NCBI GenBank assembly: GCA_028386065.3
Contig: JAKUCV010001541.1
Coordinates: 1 to 64,000 of the forward strand
Direction: 5' to 3'
Source: Turnera subulata
Taxonomy: Eukaryota > Streptophyta > Magnoliopsida > Malpighiales > Passifloraceae
DNA: 64,000 nt
This document shows, one piece after another, positions 45,268 to 55,089 of this stretch. The notes under the pieces were generated by a model. It was given only the letters and a program-made list of their open reading frames with translations, did not search any database and was not told the DNA's origin. The translations under genes were made by a program, and so were the position numbers. Positions within the stretch are counted from its first letter, which is position 1; each line of letters starts with the position of its first letter.

Positions 45268-46800
45268 CCGGCAACCAGATTCAAGGCTCAAGTAGTTCTT
45301 ACATGGCATCACACAATACACACAACATAATAGACAATGCAGCAACGTCTCAGCATCAACAGAACACACTACATACCAGTAGCAGCACGATAACGTAACT
45401 GGAAAAGAAACACACAATTTGGCTTGTATCCCGTTTTCAGACCGAGGTTACCTACGTACCCGAGTGACTAGGGTCAAAGTCACGTAGTTCTAATGCGGAT
45501 TCACACAAAAATCAAAGTATCAGCCTCAATAGCATCACAACATAGCAGCAAAAATCAAATAAAGGGGTTAGGGTTACCTCTTGAAGCCCTCCTCTGGGTT
45601 AGGGTTACCTCTTGAAGCCCTCCTCTCGCTCCGGTTAGCTTTCCACTCTGCAATAGAGTCTTGACTCGAATTCAATCAAAAACTGGTACTAAAGGAGGTC
45701 GAATCAGCGTCTGGCATCAGTAGCAAAGTTGTAGATCTCTCTCTTAGCTTTTCAGAGACTCCAAGAAAGAAGCAATTGGACGTCTGTAGCCCGAGCTATT
45801 GCGATTTTCCCGAGACTGCACATGGAAGAACACTCCCCTCGGGTTTAATTTCTTTTCTCCAACGATTTTCTCCGATTGGCTCCTTCTTGTAACCCTCTTG
45901 CTCTCCTATTGCTATTGGGTTGTTACTACTCCTCTCCACGAAATCTCTCTAGAAAATCAGCTCCTCTAAAGCCTCCTATACTCAAAGAACAAGGGTTTCT
46001 CCAAGCACTCTAGCTTATGCGTGTGTAGAGAATAATTCTAATATGTCCCTCTAATGTGTAATGGGGGTTTTACTTATAGTGTTCAGAGGGTAGAGGGTCG
46101 TCCTATTAATCTAAGGATCGAGATTGAACTCCTAAATTTGACGGTTGTGGGCTATGGTTGCGAAAAAGAGGTAAAAGAAGGTCTGGAAGGAACGATCGCC
46201 ATAGCCCCGGCAGTCATGTCGTGACGACCGCCAAGGGCCGGCGGTCATCCCTTCTTTTCCGCCGGTGGTGGCGGTCATGTCGCCATATCCACGACCGACT
46301 GTGCAGTTTTTCCTTTTTTCTTACTTTTTCTCCTCCAATCCAATTCCTAGTTGGTTCCTACGCCTTCTAGAGTATTCCCTGACCCAGAAAACACCCCAAA
46401 CTTGTCTCCTACTCTATTACTTTTCATCTTTATCAATCCCACATCAAATTATTCCCTTTTTCAATTAAACTTACCACAAAAACACAAAATAGACAAAATA
46501 TATAATTAACCCTAAATTTACATGAAAATTAGAATTAAAATCAGCTGCAGGCTATATGTTTAAATGGGCTAACTTCTCTAGAAGATCTATATTTTATTAA
46601 CCCAAACCTAATATCTATTCCTAACCCAAAATCAATCAAAATAATAGAGGGTCAAAAATAAATAAAAGAAATAAGCAAATAAAATACCTTTATTCTACTA
46701 TAATAAATCACAAACATATTCATGCCATCAATCAAAGACATAAATAAATTTATAACTCAAAATAATTAAATGAAGCATGGGTCAAATTTGGGTGTTCACA

Positions 46801-47430
46801 AGCCTATAAAATATGGAGGCTTTTTTGTGTAACACATGAATGAACCAATCAGGTAAAGAAGTCTAGGCTCAAATGTCTAATGAGGGACTATGAGCTCTTT
46901 CAAATGGCTGTTGGAGAAACTATGCATGAGATGGATACACACTTCACCATTCTCTGCAATGGGTTAGCCTTACTTGGTAGACCCATCACTCATAGGGATA
47001 AAGTGGCAAAAAATTTTAGATCCCTACCCAAGGAGTGGGAGCCAAAAGTCACAGCTATTAAAGAAGCTCAAAATCTGAACACTCTCACATATGATGAGCT
47101 TATTTGCAAGCTTATAGTTGATGGCTTTAAACTGGAACCAAAAGAGCTCAAGAAAAAAATTTGGCTCTGAAGGCTGACCAAAACTCAAGTGATGAGGGTG
47201 ATGATTCGGACATGGCACTGCTTATTAGGAGGTTTGTCAAATTCCTTCGAAAGCGGAAGCAAATGAAAGGAAGAGGCTTCAAAGGTGCAAAATCGGATGC
47301 ACAGAAGAAAGAAAAACCCACTTGTGTGTTTTGGCTGCAACCATCCCGGCCATATCATGTCAGAATGTCCATATCAAAATGCCAAATCTGATCTCTCCAG
47401 GAACAAGGGGAAGAAAGCTATGTCAGTATG
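46801..47430 (+). pseudogene. C2 gag, first preserved part (5' truncated)
   Basis: The reading begins at AYKIWRLFCVTHEWTNQVK, matching C1 gag residues after the lost start. It continues RDYELFQMAVGETMHEMD, FRSLPKEWEPKVTAIKEAQN, then a frameshift near 47170, and a complete CCHC knuckle CFGCNHPGHIMSEC at 47327-47368. It stops at 47430, where element A entered; the last five bases GTATG are repeated at 52062. The missing start and LTR were lost at the junction with X. Confidence 0.88.
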
Positions 47431-47628
47431 TGATACGAGCAAACCAACACTAAGTGGAACTCAAGAAGGTGATGACGCCATTAGCTCTCTTCAAGGACCA
47501 GTCACAAGGGCTCGATTGAAGATGATAAAGAATCGCATGCTACATTATGCTCAAGCTTGGGTCAATCGGGAATTACAAGAAGACAAGTTGGACAAGTTTG
47601 GAGATGAATTTGAAGAGATTCCTAAGTT
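47431..47628 (+). repeat. 5' LTR of A, truncated to 198 bp
   Basis: It matches the start of the right LTR (51220-51417) with about six differences, then breaks off after CCTAAGTT. The lost part includes the TATA box and the primer site, so this copy could not start its own cycle. Confidence 0.88.
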
Positions 47629-47630
47629 AA

Positions 47631-47717
47631 CCTTGTGTTGTTAAATTTTTGTTGTTCATACCTTGTGTTGTTCAATTCTTGTTGTCCATACCTTGTGTTG
47701 TTCAATTCTTGTCGTCA
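47631..47717 (+). repeat. Three tandem repeats of about 30 bp
   Basis: The unit is CCTTGTGTTGTTCAATTCTT and ten more bases, three times, directly after the LTR break and before an A run (47717-47729). Confidence 0.9.
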
Positions 47718-47736
47718 AAAAAAAAAAAATTGCTAC

Positions 47737-48061
47737 AACATCGATGTTTGGCATCAAAACATCGATGTTGACACAGTAAAATTTAAATTTTTGAAGCCAA
47801 CGGTCACCAAACATCGATGTTTTAAACCACAACATCGATGTTCTTGAGCTTCGACAAAACAATCTCTTCCCAGTAATTTGCAACATCGATGTTTTAAACC
47901 CCAACATCGATGTTTTTTAGCTTCGGCGAAATTTCCTTTTTGAAATCAATTGTCAAAACATCGATGTTTTGAATAAAACATCGATGTTATAGATGTTCTG
48001 TCAAAAAAATTTTGAAAGCGAATTGTAAGAACATCGATGTTTAAAACCCAACATCGATGTT
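47737..48061. repeat. Array of ten AACATCGATGTT palindromes in five paired units
   Basis: Copies start at 47737, 47758, 47810, 47831, 47882, 47903, 47957, 47977, 48029 and 48050. Within each pair the starts are 20-21 bp apart, and pairs recur every 72-75 bp. The text between pairs is partly conserved (GCTTCGRCRAAA). It lies in the leader of A, upstream of the frame. Confidence 0.95.
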
Positions 48062-48529
48062 TTGAGGCTTCAACTATTGTTTACATAGTACTTGTACATT
48101 ACAATTAGCTTTCTATGGTCTTTTGGATCTCTAGTTGGGAATAACTTCTTTCTTTCTGCTTATTTGATTGTCTTTCTTTCAGCTATTCCAAGTTGGGTGA
48201 TAATTGTTTCATATCATTCAATTGCTACAACATTCCATCACATGCATTACCTTGTCCTTGTGTGTGATCTTTCTTCTTGTTTGTTAAAGTTATGATTTGT
48301 TCTAGAAATTGTTTTCCTTTCATTCCTTCTTTAGGCTTTCATTGTTTCTGTTAATTAATTGTTGCAAGTTGATTGCTTGATTTTTATGAATCTAATCCTA
48401 ACTTGTAAAGTTGAAGTAGAATCAAGAGAGGAAAGAGGCTGAGAGTTACATCCTTTGCCAAGAGTGAACAAACACGAGTGTAAACACGTGAGGAATTGTT
48501 TTACTAACAAGTATTTGCAGGTTGATATC
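48062..48529 (+). other. A leader, no gene
   Basis: T-rich leader. From about 48430 it matches the B leader (17797 on), including GTAAACACGTGAGGAATT and TTGCAGGTTGATATCATGG. No coding signal. Confidence 0.65.
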
Positions 48530-51451
48530 ATGGAATATTTTAGATGTGGTAGAGGAGGTTACAGAATGGAAGCCAAGAAATCAACTCCTGTGCACTATAG
48601 CTATGATGAAGATGAGTTTGATGGAGTATGGGGACATGATAGATTTGGAGAAAGAGGAGGACGTGATAAAAGAACATATAGAAATCCAAGCTTTGATAGG
48701 ACTGAAGGTGGAGCAAATCATGTTGATAGGGATGTTGGACGCATCCAATTGAAAATTCTGCCTTTCTTTGGCAAGCTTGATCCTGAAGCATACTTGGAAT
48801 GGGAGAAGAGAGTGGAGAAGTTCTTTGACTATCATAACTACTCCGAAGAAAGTAAGCTAAAACTAGTTGTTGCAGAATTTAGTGGTTATGCACGTGTTTG
48901 GTGGCATCAATTTGTTTTAGAGAGAAAAAGGTATGGAGAAGAGCCTATTAGTACATGGGCTGAATTGAAGAGGATTATGAAGAAGAGATATGCGCCTAGT
49001 CATTATTTAAAGGAGCAGCAGCAAAAATTTCTGACTAGGAGACAAGAGCCGATTTCAGTTCATTATGATGACTATATGGATGACTTTTACGATAAAGAAG
49101 AAGAAGTATGGCATCGTGACCAATCTAGGAAAAGGGAAGGATGCAATGCACAAGACAGAAACTACCATAAGGAATATGCAAGAGAGGAGTATCAAACTGC
49201 TAGAGTTGAACACCCTAAAGAATACATTGAAGAGAAACGCCATAAAGAATGGCTTGAAGACAACAAAAGTTCCAGCAAGAGTCTAAAAGGCATGAGAGAA
49301 GCTGGTGCAAAACTTTTAAGGGCATTAGAAGCTTTGGCGAGGCGAGAAGAAGAGAGGAAGGCTGAGTGCCTTGCAAAAGGTGAGCTAGAGAGGAAGGATG
49401 AGTGCCTTGTAAAAGGTGAGGAAGAGAGAAAGGCTGAGAGCCTTGCAAAAGGAGAGGAAGAGAGAAAGGATGAAAATCTTGCAAAAGGAGAGAAGAGCTC
49501 AAAAGAAAAATTTGAGGAGAAAGAAAAGAAAGAGAATACCGAGAGTGAGAAAGAAGTCTCAAAAGAAATTGTGTTAAAAGACTCAAATAAGAGAGAAGTG
49601 AGGGTTGAATATGGGAGGAAAAAGAGTTTGTTTGTACCTTTGTACAAGGAAGCTTGGTTTAAAGCTAACCTTAACCCTTGTCTTTCTAGATGTGATGTGT
49701 TTCTTTTGCAGGTTTCTAGGGATGCTTGTCCTAAAGGATTGTCGGACCAAGGGGAAGATGGAATTATACATGGGGCACCGATTACAATCACAAATGAGCA
49801 TCAAGTTTTAAGTTCCTATTCTATGACTTTATTGCCTAAATTGGACAACATGATGAGTGATTTATATTGCTATTCTATTAATTATCATCCATGTAAGTTA
49901 CTTGTAATGCCTATTTTTGTGGAACGAACTAATGCTTGTTGTAAGTTGATAGATCCAGGAGGAGAATTGACACTGTTTAAGGGAGTTGAGCATCAACTCT
50001 ATCACAAGCTTGGAACGCATAGTCTATTGCCAATGAGGAATGGGAAGTGGCAAATGAGTGTGGATTGCCGAGATGAACAATCACAAGTAAAGTATCGATT
50101 TCTTTTGTCCAATGAATGCATGACTATGTTGGTTCAATTTCATAGTGTTTATATGCATGTGTGTTTAATTAACTTGCTTGATGAATACATATGTGCATTA
50201 ATTAGGTCTGGTAATGCAGAATTTTTGATTGCATGTCATGAGTTGTTTCTTATAGTTTGCATTCAGTTTCGTATTATATGTTTTAAAACTTGCAAACTAA
50301 TTCGTGTTAAGTGTCTTATTGCATGCTTGATTTTTGGCAATAATATGCGTGTGGTTCTTGCAATATCTATTGATTTCACCATATGTGATGCACATGTTCC
50401 AATCGCATTCTTTGATGCATGTGTTCCATTTGCATTACATGAAGTTGGACGATTACATATTGATTTCATGAATCTAAGGGATATTACACATGTTATTTAC
50501 AAGATCCATAGACTTATGAATTTTATGGCAGGTCATTCATTTGATGATGTTTTACATGTGATCTGTTTGCAAAACGTGAAGTTGGTTATTAGATATGTTA
50601 TCCTCACATTGCATGGATTATTCGCAATTAGTTACTGCATATTGTTGCATGAGACTTCGAGTTGTTACTTGTTTTTGGATGTAGTACGTGTTGATGCATG
50701 TGTTTATTTCAGATTGAGTGTTGCATATGCTATGTTCGTCTTACGTTTAGATGTTTTGCATGCTGAGCCTGTCGAGATCTTAAAGGATGCCATATATGAT
50801 GAAGTTTCGTTCTATTTCACATTGTTGTTGCATGGTAATCCTAGGATATTCATGTTTGATAGAGGCCCTAAGTTCTTGGATTATTGTTTGCATGTGGCAC
50901 AGAGAAAATTGGTGAGTAAATTGCTAATTCTTGCTTGTTTTCAAGCTAGTAGTGGTTTACCACTTGTTTTCTGGTTAATTGTCTTACTCTTATTTTCTAA
51001 GTGGAATGCACGAGTTGATTCCGGGAGCAGCAAAATGCCATTCGATCCAGGAGTATGGGATTGGTTACTCTGTGACTTTGAAAGGGTCAATGACAGTGCC
51101 TACACGGTGGATTCGATAGGTAAGTATGGAGTTAGTATGGCCATCATAGTCCCTAACGTAACTCCTTTTGATTTTCTAGGTTTTGATTCGAGGACGAATC
51201 TTTTTGAGGAAGGAGGGAATGATACGAGCAAACCAACACCAAGTGGAACTCAAGAAGGTGATGACGCCATTAGCTTTCTTCAAGGACCAGTCACGAGGGC
51301 TCGATTAAAGATGATAAAGAATCGCATGCTACATTATGCTCAAGCTTGGGTCAATCGGGAATTACAAGAAGATAAGTTGGACAAGTTTGGAGATGAATTT
51401 AAAGAGATTCCTAAGTTTGTGAGCATTTTGAAGGATTCAAGTCAAAAGTAG
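48530..51451 (+). CDS. Long frame of A: Gypsy gag, Lys/Glu repeat, conserved core, eroded RT and integrase
   Basis: The first ATG is at 48530; the frame is open for about 974 codons to 51451, the last 77 inside the 3' LTR. In order: a Gypsy gag core (FFGKLDPEAYLEWEKRVEKF near 48760, then VVAEFSGYARVWWHQFV, WAELKRIMKKRYAPSHYL); a basic, charged segment; four ERKxExLAKGE repeats (49352-49495); the core shared with B (FVPLYKEAWFKANLNPCL to HGAPITITNEHQVLSS); a weak RT-start relic (MSVDCRDEQSQVKYRF near 50053); a long hydrophobic stretch with Cys and His; an integrase-like relic (FDRGPKFLDYC near 50856); and the end FDSRTNLFEEGGND. Catalytic RT and integrase residues are not recognisable. No protease is seen. 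An open frame this long across worn pol is unusual. Confidence 0.75.
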   Translation: MEYFRCGRGGYRMEAKKSTPVHYSYDEDEFDGVWGHDRFGERGGRDKRTYRNPSFDRTEGGANHVDRDVGRIQLKILPFFGKLDPEAYLEWEKRVEKFFDYHNYSEESKLKLVVAEFSGYARVWWHQFVLERKRYGEEPISTWAELKRIMKKRYAPSHYLKEQQQKFLTRRQEPISVHYDDYMDDFYDKEEEVWHRDQSRKREGCNAQDRNYHKEYAREEYQTARVEHPKEYIEEKRHKEWLEDNKSSSKSLKGMREAGAKLLRALEALARREEERKAECLAKGELERKDECLVKGEEERKAESLAKGEEERKDENLAKGEKSSKEKFEEKEKKENTESEKEVSKEIVLKDSNKREVRVEYGRKKSLFVPLYKEAWFKANLNPCLSRCDVFLLQVSRDACPKGLSDQGEDGIIHGAPITITNEHQVLSSYSMTLLPKLDNMMSDLYCYSINYHPCKLLVMPIFVERTNACCKLIDPGGELTLFKGVEHQLYHKLGTHSLLPMRNGKWQMSVDCRDEQSQVKYRFLLSNECMTMLVQFHSVYMHVCLINLLDEYICALIRSGNAEFLIACHELFLIVCIQFRIICFKTCKLIRVKCLIACLIFGNNMRVVLAISIDFTICDAHVPIAFFDACVPFALHEVGRLHIDFMNLRDITHVIYKIHRLMNFMAGHSFDDVLHVICLQNVKLVIRYVILTLHGLFAISYCILLHETSSCYLFLDVVRVDACVYFRLSVAYAMFVLRLDVLHAEPVEILKDAIYDEVSFYFTLLLHGNPRIFMFDRGPKFLDYCLHVAQRKLVSKLLILACFQASSGLPLVFWLIVLLLFSKWNARVDSGSSKMPFDPGVWDWLLCDFERVNDSAYTVDSIGKYGVSMAIIVPNVTPFDFLGFDSRTNLFEEGGNDTSKPTPSGTQEGDDAISFLQGPVTRARLKMIKNRMLHYAQAWVNRELQEDKLDKFGDEFKEIPKFVSILKDSSQK
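49352..49495 (+). repeat. Four 36-bp in-frame tandem repeats in A
   Basis: The unit encodes ERKAECLAKGEL and variants. It is equivalent to 18461-18604 in B, with independent substitutions among units. Confidence 0.95.
51206..51219 (+). other. A polypurine tract
   Basis: GAGGAAGGAGGGAA immediately before the 3' LTR. Confidence 0.85.
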
Positions 51452-51572
51452 CCGTTTTTCACCGTTCAACCGGAAAGTTACTGTTCACGCCGGAAATTAC
51501 TATTCACTGCCGGCGTTTACTATTCATTTTCAGGTTGGAAAATTCACTTTGGAGCTAAAGATTCCCACTAGT

Positions 51573-51629
51573 GTGGTTGGTGTGGTTGGTGTTAGTGTGG
51601 TTGGTGTGGTTGGTGTTAGTGTGGTTGGT
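51573..51629 (+). repeat. GTGTGGTTGGT tandem repeats in the A LTR
   Basis: Units of GTGTGGTTGGT, with a GTTA joiner, repeat five to six times. The left LTR lacks this part. Confidence 0.88.
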
Positions 51630-51708
51630 GTGCATTAAAGAAAACAAAAGATGATTAGTGCTTGTTTAGTGCTTGTATTTAAAATTCAATCCTTTGCTTT
51701 TTGGCTTC

Positions 51709-51716
51709 TATAAAAG
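51709..51716 (+). promoter_or_regulatory. TATA-box candidate in the A 3' LTR
   Basis: TATAAAAG. It could only drive transcription out into the C2 gag sequence, since the left LTR copy is deleted. Confidence 0.45.
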
Positions 51717-52066
51717 CCAACAATGTACCAAGTTTGAAATCAGATTGTATGAATGAAATTTGAGTGATTTTAAGGAAGCTAAATGCTTACCTTTGGAGTG
51801 TTTCTTGATTGAGTGATTCAATCAAAACAAGAGAGGGATTCTCTTGACTTTACTCTTTAGGATTGATTTCTCTTATCAAGTGTTATTACTTGTGGTGATT
51901 AATCAACTCCTTGTATTCCTCATTATTTGTTGCCTAATCCTTTGAGTTTAGGAGGTGAAGAATAGGAATACTAAACCCTAGTTTGATTGGAGATTGGAGG
52001 TCTTGGGATCAATTAGTTGCAGAGGTGAACCTAGTGGAATTCTAGGGTTGTTGCTGCATCAGTATG

Positions 52067-52820
52067 GGATGATTTGAACTCATTAAGTGACTCTCACTCT
52101 GAAGAAGTAGTAAATCTATGCTTAATGGCTCGTGAAGATTCTGTGGTAAATGAATCTCTTGATTACACTTTTAATGAACTACAAGATGCATTTGAAGAAT
52201 TGCATGATAAGTGTGAACTAGCATTCAAGAAAAACATGGCATATAAAAAACGTATTGATCTTTTTGAATATGATCATGCATCTCACAAAACTGCATATGA
52301 AACTCTTGAATGTGCACATGCTGAAAGTTTATCTATTTGTGAATTTTTAAAGAAGGAGAAACTTGCTGCTCAAAATGCATATGATGGTCTTGGGAAAAAG
52401 TTAGCATGCAATCTAAGCAACTATGAAAAGATGATCCAAAAGAATGATGTTCTTATGGCTGAAGTAGAAGATCTAAAATGCTCCTTAGACAATTTTACTA
52501 AAGGAAAGGACAACCTGAATATGCTATTAGGACAACAAAGGCACTCACTAGACAAGATTTGTATAGACGCAACACATATGGTTTTTAACAAGCCAAATCT
52601 GCCTTTTAAATTTGTCAAAGCAGAATCAAAGATGCCATATAGACCTAGATATCATGAGCACCATGGGGAGAGACATCATGAGCACTCACATAGATCTGAT
52701 ATCACATGCTATTATTGTGGAAGTATTGTTCATACAATTAGATCATGCTTTCATAGGATGAGAAGCAATCATGTTAAATATATTTGGGTTCCGAAAGGAG
52801 CCAAATATAACACTGAATGA
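52067..52820 (+). pseudogene. C2 gag, second part
   Basis: It resumes the C2 gag after A in the same frame as the text before it (WDDLNSLSDSHSEEV). It is open from 52074 to the natural stop at 52820. It has a long helical, Lys/Glu/Leu-rich coiled-coil-like stretch (about 52240-52520), a hairpin-encoded MVFNKPN (52576-52596), and a second, intact zinc knuckle CYYCGSIVHTIRSC near 52710. C1 lacks one Cys in that knuckle. Joined with 46801-47430 it matches C1 gag along its length. Confidence 0.88.
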
Positions 52821-54128
52821 CCCAAGTTAGTTTGGGTACCTAAAACTTGATTATTTGGCAGGATGCAAGGGATGAATAGGTTCTGAACAGTGATTGTTCA
52901 AGACACATGACAGGTGACCCATCAAAGTTTACATCCCTCCTTTCAAAACACCGAGGTAATGTCATATTTGGTTATAGCTCAAAATGGAAAATTCTTGGTA
53001 TTGGTAAGATTGGTGCTAATCCAACCATTGAGCATCTGCTTTTTGTTGATAATCTTAAGTTCAATTTTCTTAGTGTTAATCAGCTATGTGACAAAGGATT
53101 TAGAGTTACATTTGAATCAGCACGATGCCTTATGAGTAGGGTTGATGATGAGAATGCCTTGCTTGTTGAAAAAAAGATTAGTAATCTATACTCTATATGT
53201 TTAAATGATGTTACTAATCCTGAAATTGAGTGCTTTAGTGCGAGAACAAATACTCCAACTTTAAGGTAGGAGGGTCGGGCATGCAAATCTTGAACTCATC
53301 TCAATTCTGTCAAAGAAAGGTTTGGTGGATGGACTGCCAAAATTAAAATATGAAGTAGAAACCAAATGTTGAGTATGTTAGCCTGGTTAACAAATTAAAA
53401 GTTCTTTTAAACCAAAACATGTGGTATTAACCTCTCGACCCCTTTGAACTCTTACATATTGATCTACTTGGTCCTATGAGAACTGTGAGTCTTAGTGGAA
53501 AAAAATATGCATTTGTTATAGTAGGTGATTATTCTAGATTTACATGGGTTCTCTTTCTTTCACAAAAGGATCCTGCATGTCAAGAATTTAGCTCACTTGT
53601 TAGGAAATTACAAAATAAAAAGAGGTATAAAATTTCTAAAATTTAAAGTGATCATGGAGGGGAATTCGTTAACTCTACCTTCAATTACTTATGTGAACAA
53701 AGTGGCATTGAACACACATTTTCAACTCCTAAAACAGCTCAGCACAATGGAGTTGTGGAAAGGAAGAATCGACCCTTGCAAGAAATGGCTAGAACTATGC
53801 ATAATGAGTATAAGTTTTCTACCTATTTTTAGGCAGAGGGTGTGAACACAACATGCTATGTTTTAAATAGAGTCTCTTTGCGTCTATTAATTGAAAAGAC
53901 ACCTTATGAGATTTGCACGACAGAAAGCCAAATATTGCATACTTTCGCACATTTGGCTCTAAACGTTATATTTTGAATACAAAAAATAATCTTGACAAGT
54001 TTCAAGCTAAGTCTGATGATGGTACATTCCTTGGATATTCATTAAGTAGTAAAGCTATCATGTATATAGCAAAAGAACTATGGTTGTTGAAGAATCTATT
54101 CATGTGGTGTTTGATGAGATTAACTTGA
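52821..54128 (+). pseudogene. C2 protease and integrase (broken)
   Basis: The protease region reads LNSDCSRHMTGDPSKF near 52890: the catalytic Asp of the DSG motif is replaced, so it is dead apart from the stops. A 120-codon frame (52907-53269) covers IEHLLFVDNLKFNFLSVNQL. Integrase follows in pieces: LLHIDLLGPMRTVSL (53450), a stop in place of Arg in the KI-SDHGGEF segment (53640), IEHTFSTPKTAQHNGVVERK (53708), then NRVSLRLLIEKTPYEI. The D, D and E are visible, but at least six stops or shifts separate them. Confidence 0.9.
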
Positions 54129-55089
54129 ATGATCTTAGTGATGATACAGAAGCTGAGTTCACTCTTGAGAATCAGCCACAGGTTATTGATAGTGATGAGA
54201 CAAAAGATGTGCAACTCCTTGATCTAATTGGGACTCAACAACATTTGGTTCCTCCCGAACCAAATGTTCAAAGTAATGATGTGCTACCAAATGTTCTGAA
54301 ATCTAGCTCAAGTTCACAACTAAGAAATGTTGAGGTTCAAGCACCAAGAGGCCACTCAACTGAGGCCATATTGGGTGATCTTAGAAGAGGAGTAACAACT
54401 AGATCCACATTGCAAAACATCGACTCACATCTTTTATTCTTTTCTCAAGTGGAGCCTAAGAATGCTAAGGATGCCATACTAAATTAACGTTGGGTAATGG
54501 CAGTGCATGAGGAGCTTAATCAGTTCGAAACGAATAATGAATGGGAGCTTGTTGCAAGATTAAAAGACCATCCTGTTATTGTAACCAAATGGGTCTTTAG
54601 GAACAAGCTTGACGAATCAGGAACTATGGTAAGATACGAAGCTCGATTGGTTGCACAAGGATACAATCAAGAGGAAGGTATTGATTATGATGAGACCTTT
54701 GCACCAGTAGCTAGACTTGAATCCATTCGCATGTTGCTTGCATTTGCATCACTTAAATCTTTCAAACTTTATCAAATGGATGTGAAGAGTGCTTTTCTAA
54801 ATGGATATATCATGGAAGAAGTACATGTAGAACAACCTCCAGGATTTGAAAGCCATGGGCATCCACAATAAGCTTTTAAATTAAAAAAGGCATTTTATGG
54901 TCTTACTAGAGTTTGGTATGATAGATTAAGCTCATATCTTATCTCAGAATGCTTTACAAGAGGAGAAGTAGACTCAACTCTATTTGTGAAATCTAACAAA
55001 AATGATATCATTATTGTGCAGATATATGTTGATGATATTTTATTTTGTGCTACTAATGAATCTCTTTGTCAAGAGTTTGAAAAACTTAG
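54129..55089 (+). pseudogene. C2 linker and reverse transcriptase, first part
   Basis: The linker (LGDLRRGVTTRSTLQNI) is followed by a stop at 54485-54487, then RT: RWVMAVHEELNQFETNNEWE, VTKWVFRNKLDE, ARLVAQGYNQEEGIDYDETF, DVKSAFLNGY, a stop after GHPQ at 54869-54871, KKAFYGLTRVWYDRL and the catalytic [12 protein letters not shown] near 55022. A perfect 11-bp-stem hairpin lies at 54241-54267 inside the linker. The reading breaks at 55089, where the MITE entered. Confidence 0.9.

Larger units (their letters stand above)
14815..46800 (-). mobile_element. Tat/Ogre-like Ty3/Gypsy element X, non-autonomous, carrying large nested insertions
   Basis: Both outer LTRs run TGTGARKACCCGACC ... GGGTGTTCACA on the plus strand. 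Orientation is minus: next to the right LTR the minus strand has TTGGCGACTTCACTGGGGA (30752-30734), the tRNA-Arg-type primer site known from Ogre/Tat elements, and TATA boxes in the LTRs also point left. Without the nested elements (15982-20268 and 31100-45267) it is about 13.5 kb. No gag or pol was found in 20660-30753, so it needs proteins from elsewhere. A third LTR-like copy at 24282-25824 shows the element is not a simple single copy. The flanks GTAAG and AGCCT do not match. Confidence 0.75.
30754..46800 (-). repeat. 5' LTR of X, split by the chromovirus-like element
   Basis: The halves are 30754-31099 (TGTGAGGACCCGACC start, GGAGTCGCCACC, GGGAAGGTGTTAGG) and 45268-46800 (TACCTCTTGAAGCCCTCC, a GC-rich cluster at 46187-46290, end CAAATTTGGGTGTTCACA). 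The CGGC.ACC..TTCAAGG segment at the join recurs at about 45450-45500, and TTAGGGTTACCTCTTGAAGCCCTCCTCT is doubled at 45567-45625. The right half may therefore include a duplication. Confidence 0.7.
47431..52061 (+). mobile_element. Non-autonomous Ty3/Gypsy element A inserted in C2 gag, duplication GTATG
   Basis: It starts TGATACGAGC and ends TTGCTGCATCA, with GTATG at 47426-47430 and 52062-52066. The right LTR is 842 bp; the left keeps only its first 198 bp. The internal part has a palindrome array, then a single long frame with a Gypsy gag but worn pol. The last 192 bp are identical to window positions 1-192, so a sister copy lies nearby. Confidence 0.93.
51220..52061 (+). repeat. 3' LTR of A
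   Basis: 842 bp, TGATACGAGC ... GCATCA. It contains a GTGTGGTTGGTGTTA tandem stretch (51573-51629) and a TATA box TATAAAAG at 51709-51716. Confidence 0.93.

Noticed and set aside
14810..46805. Target-site duplication for X
   Set aside because: GTAAG and AGCCT do not match.
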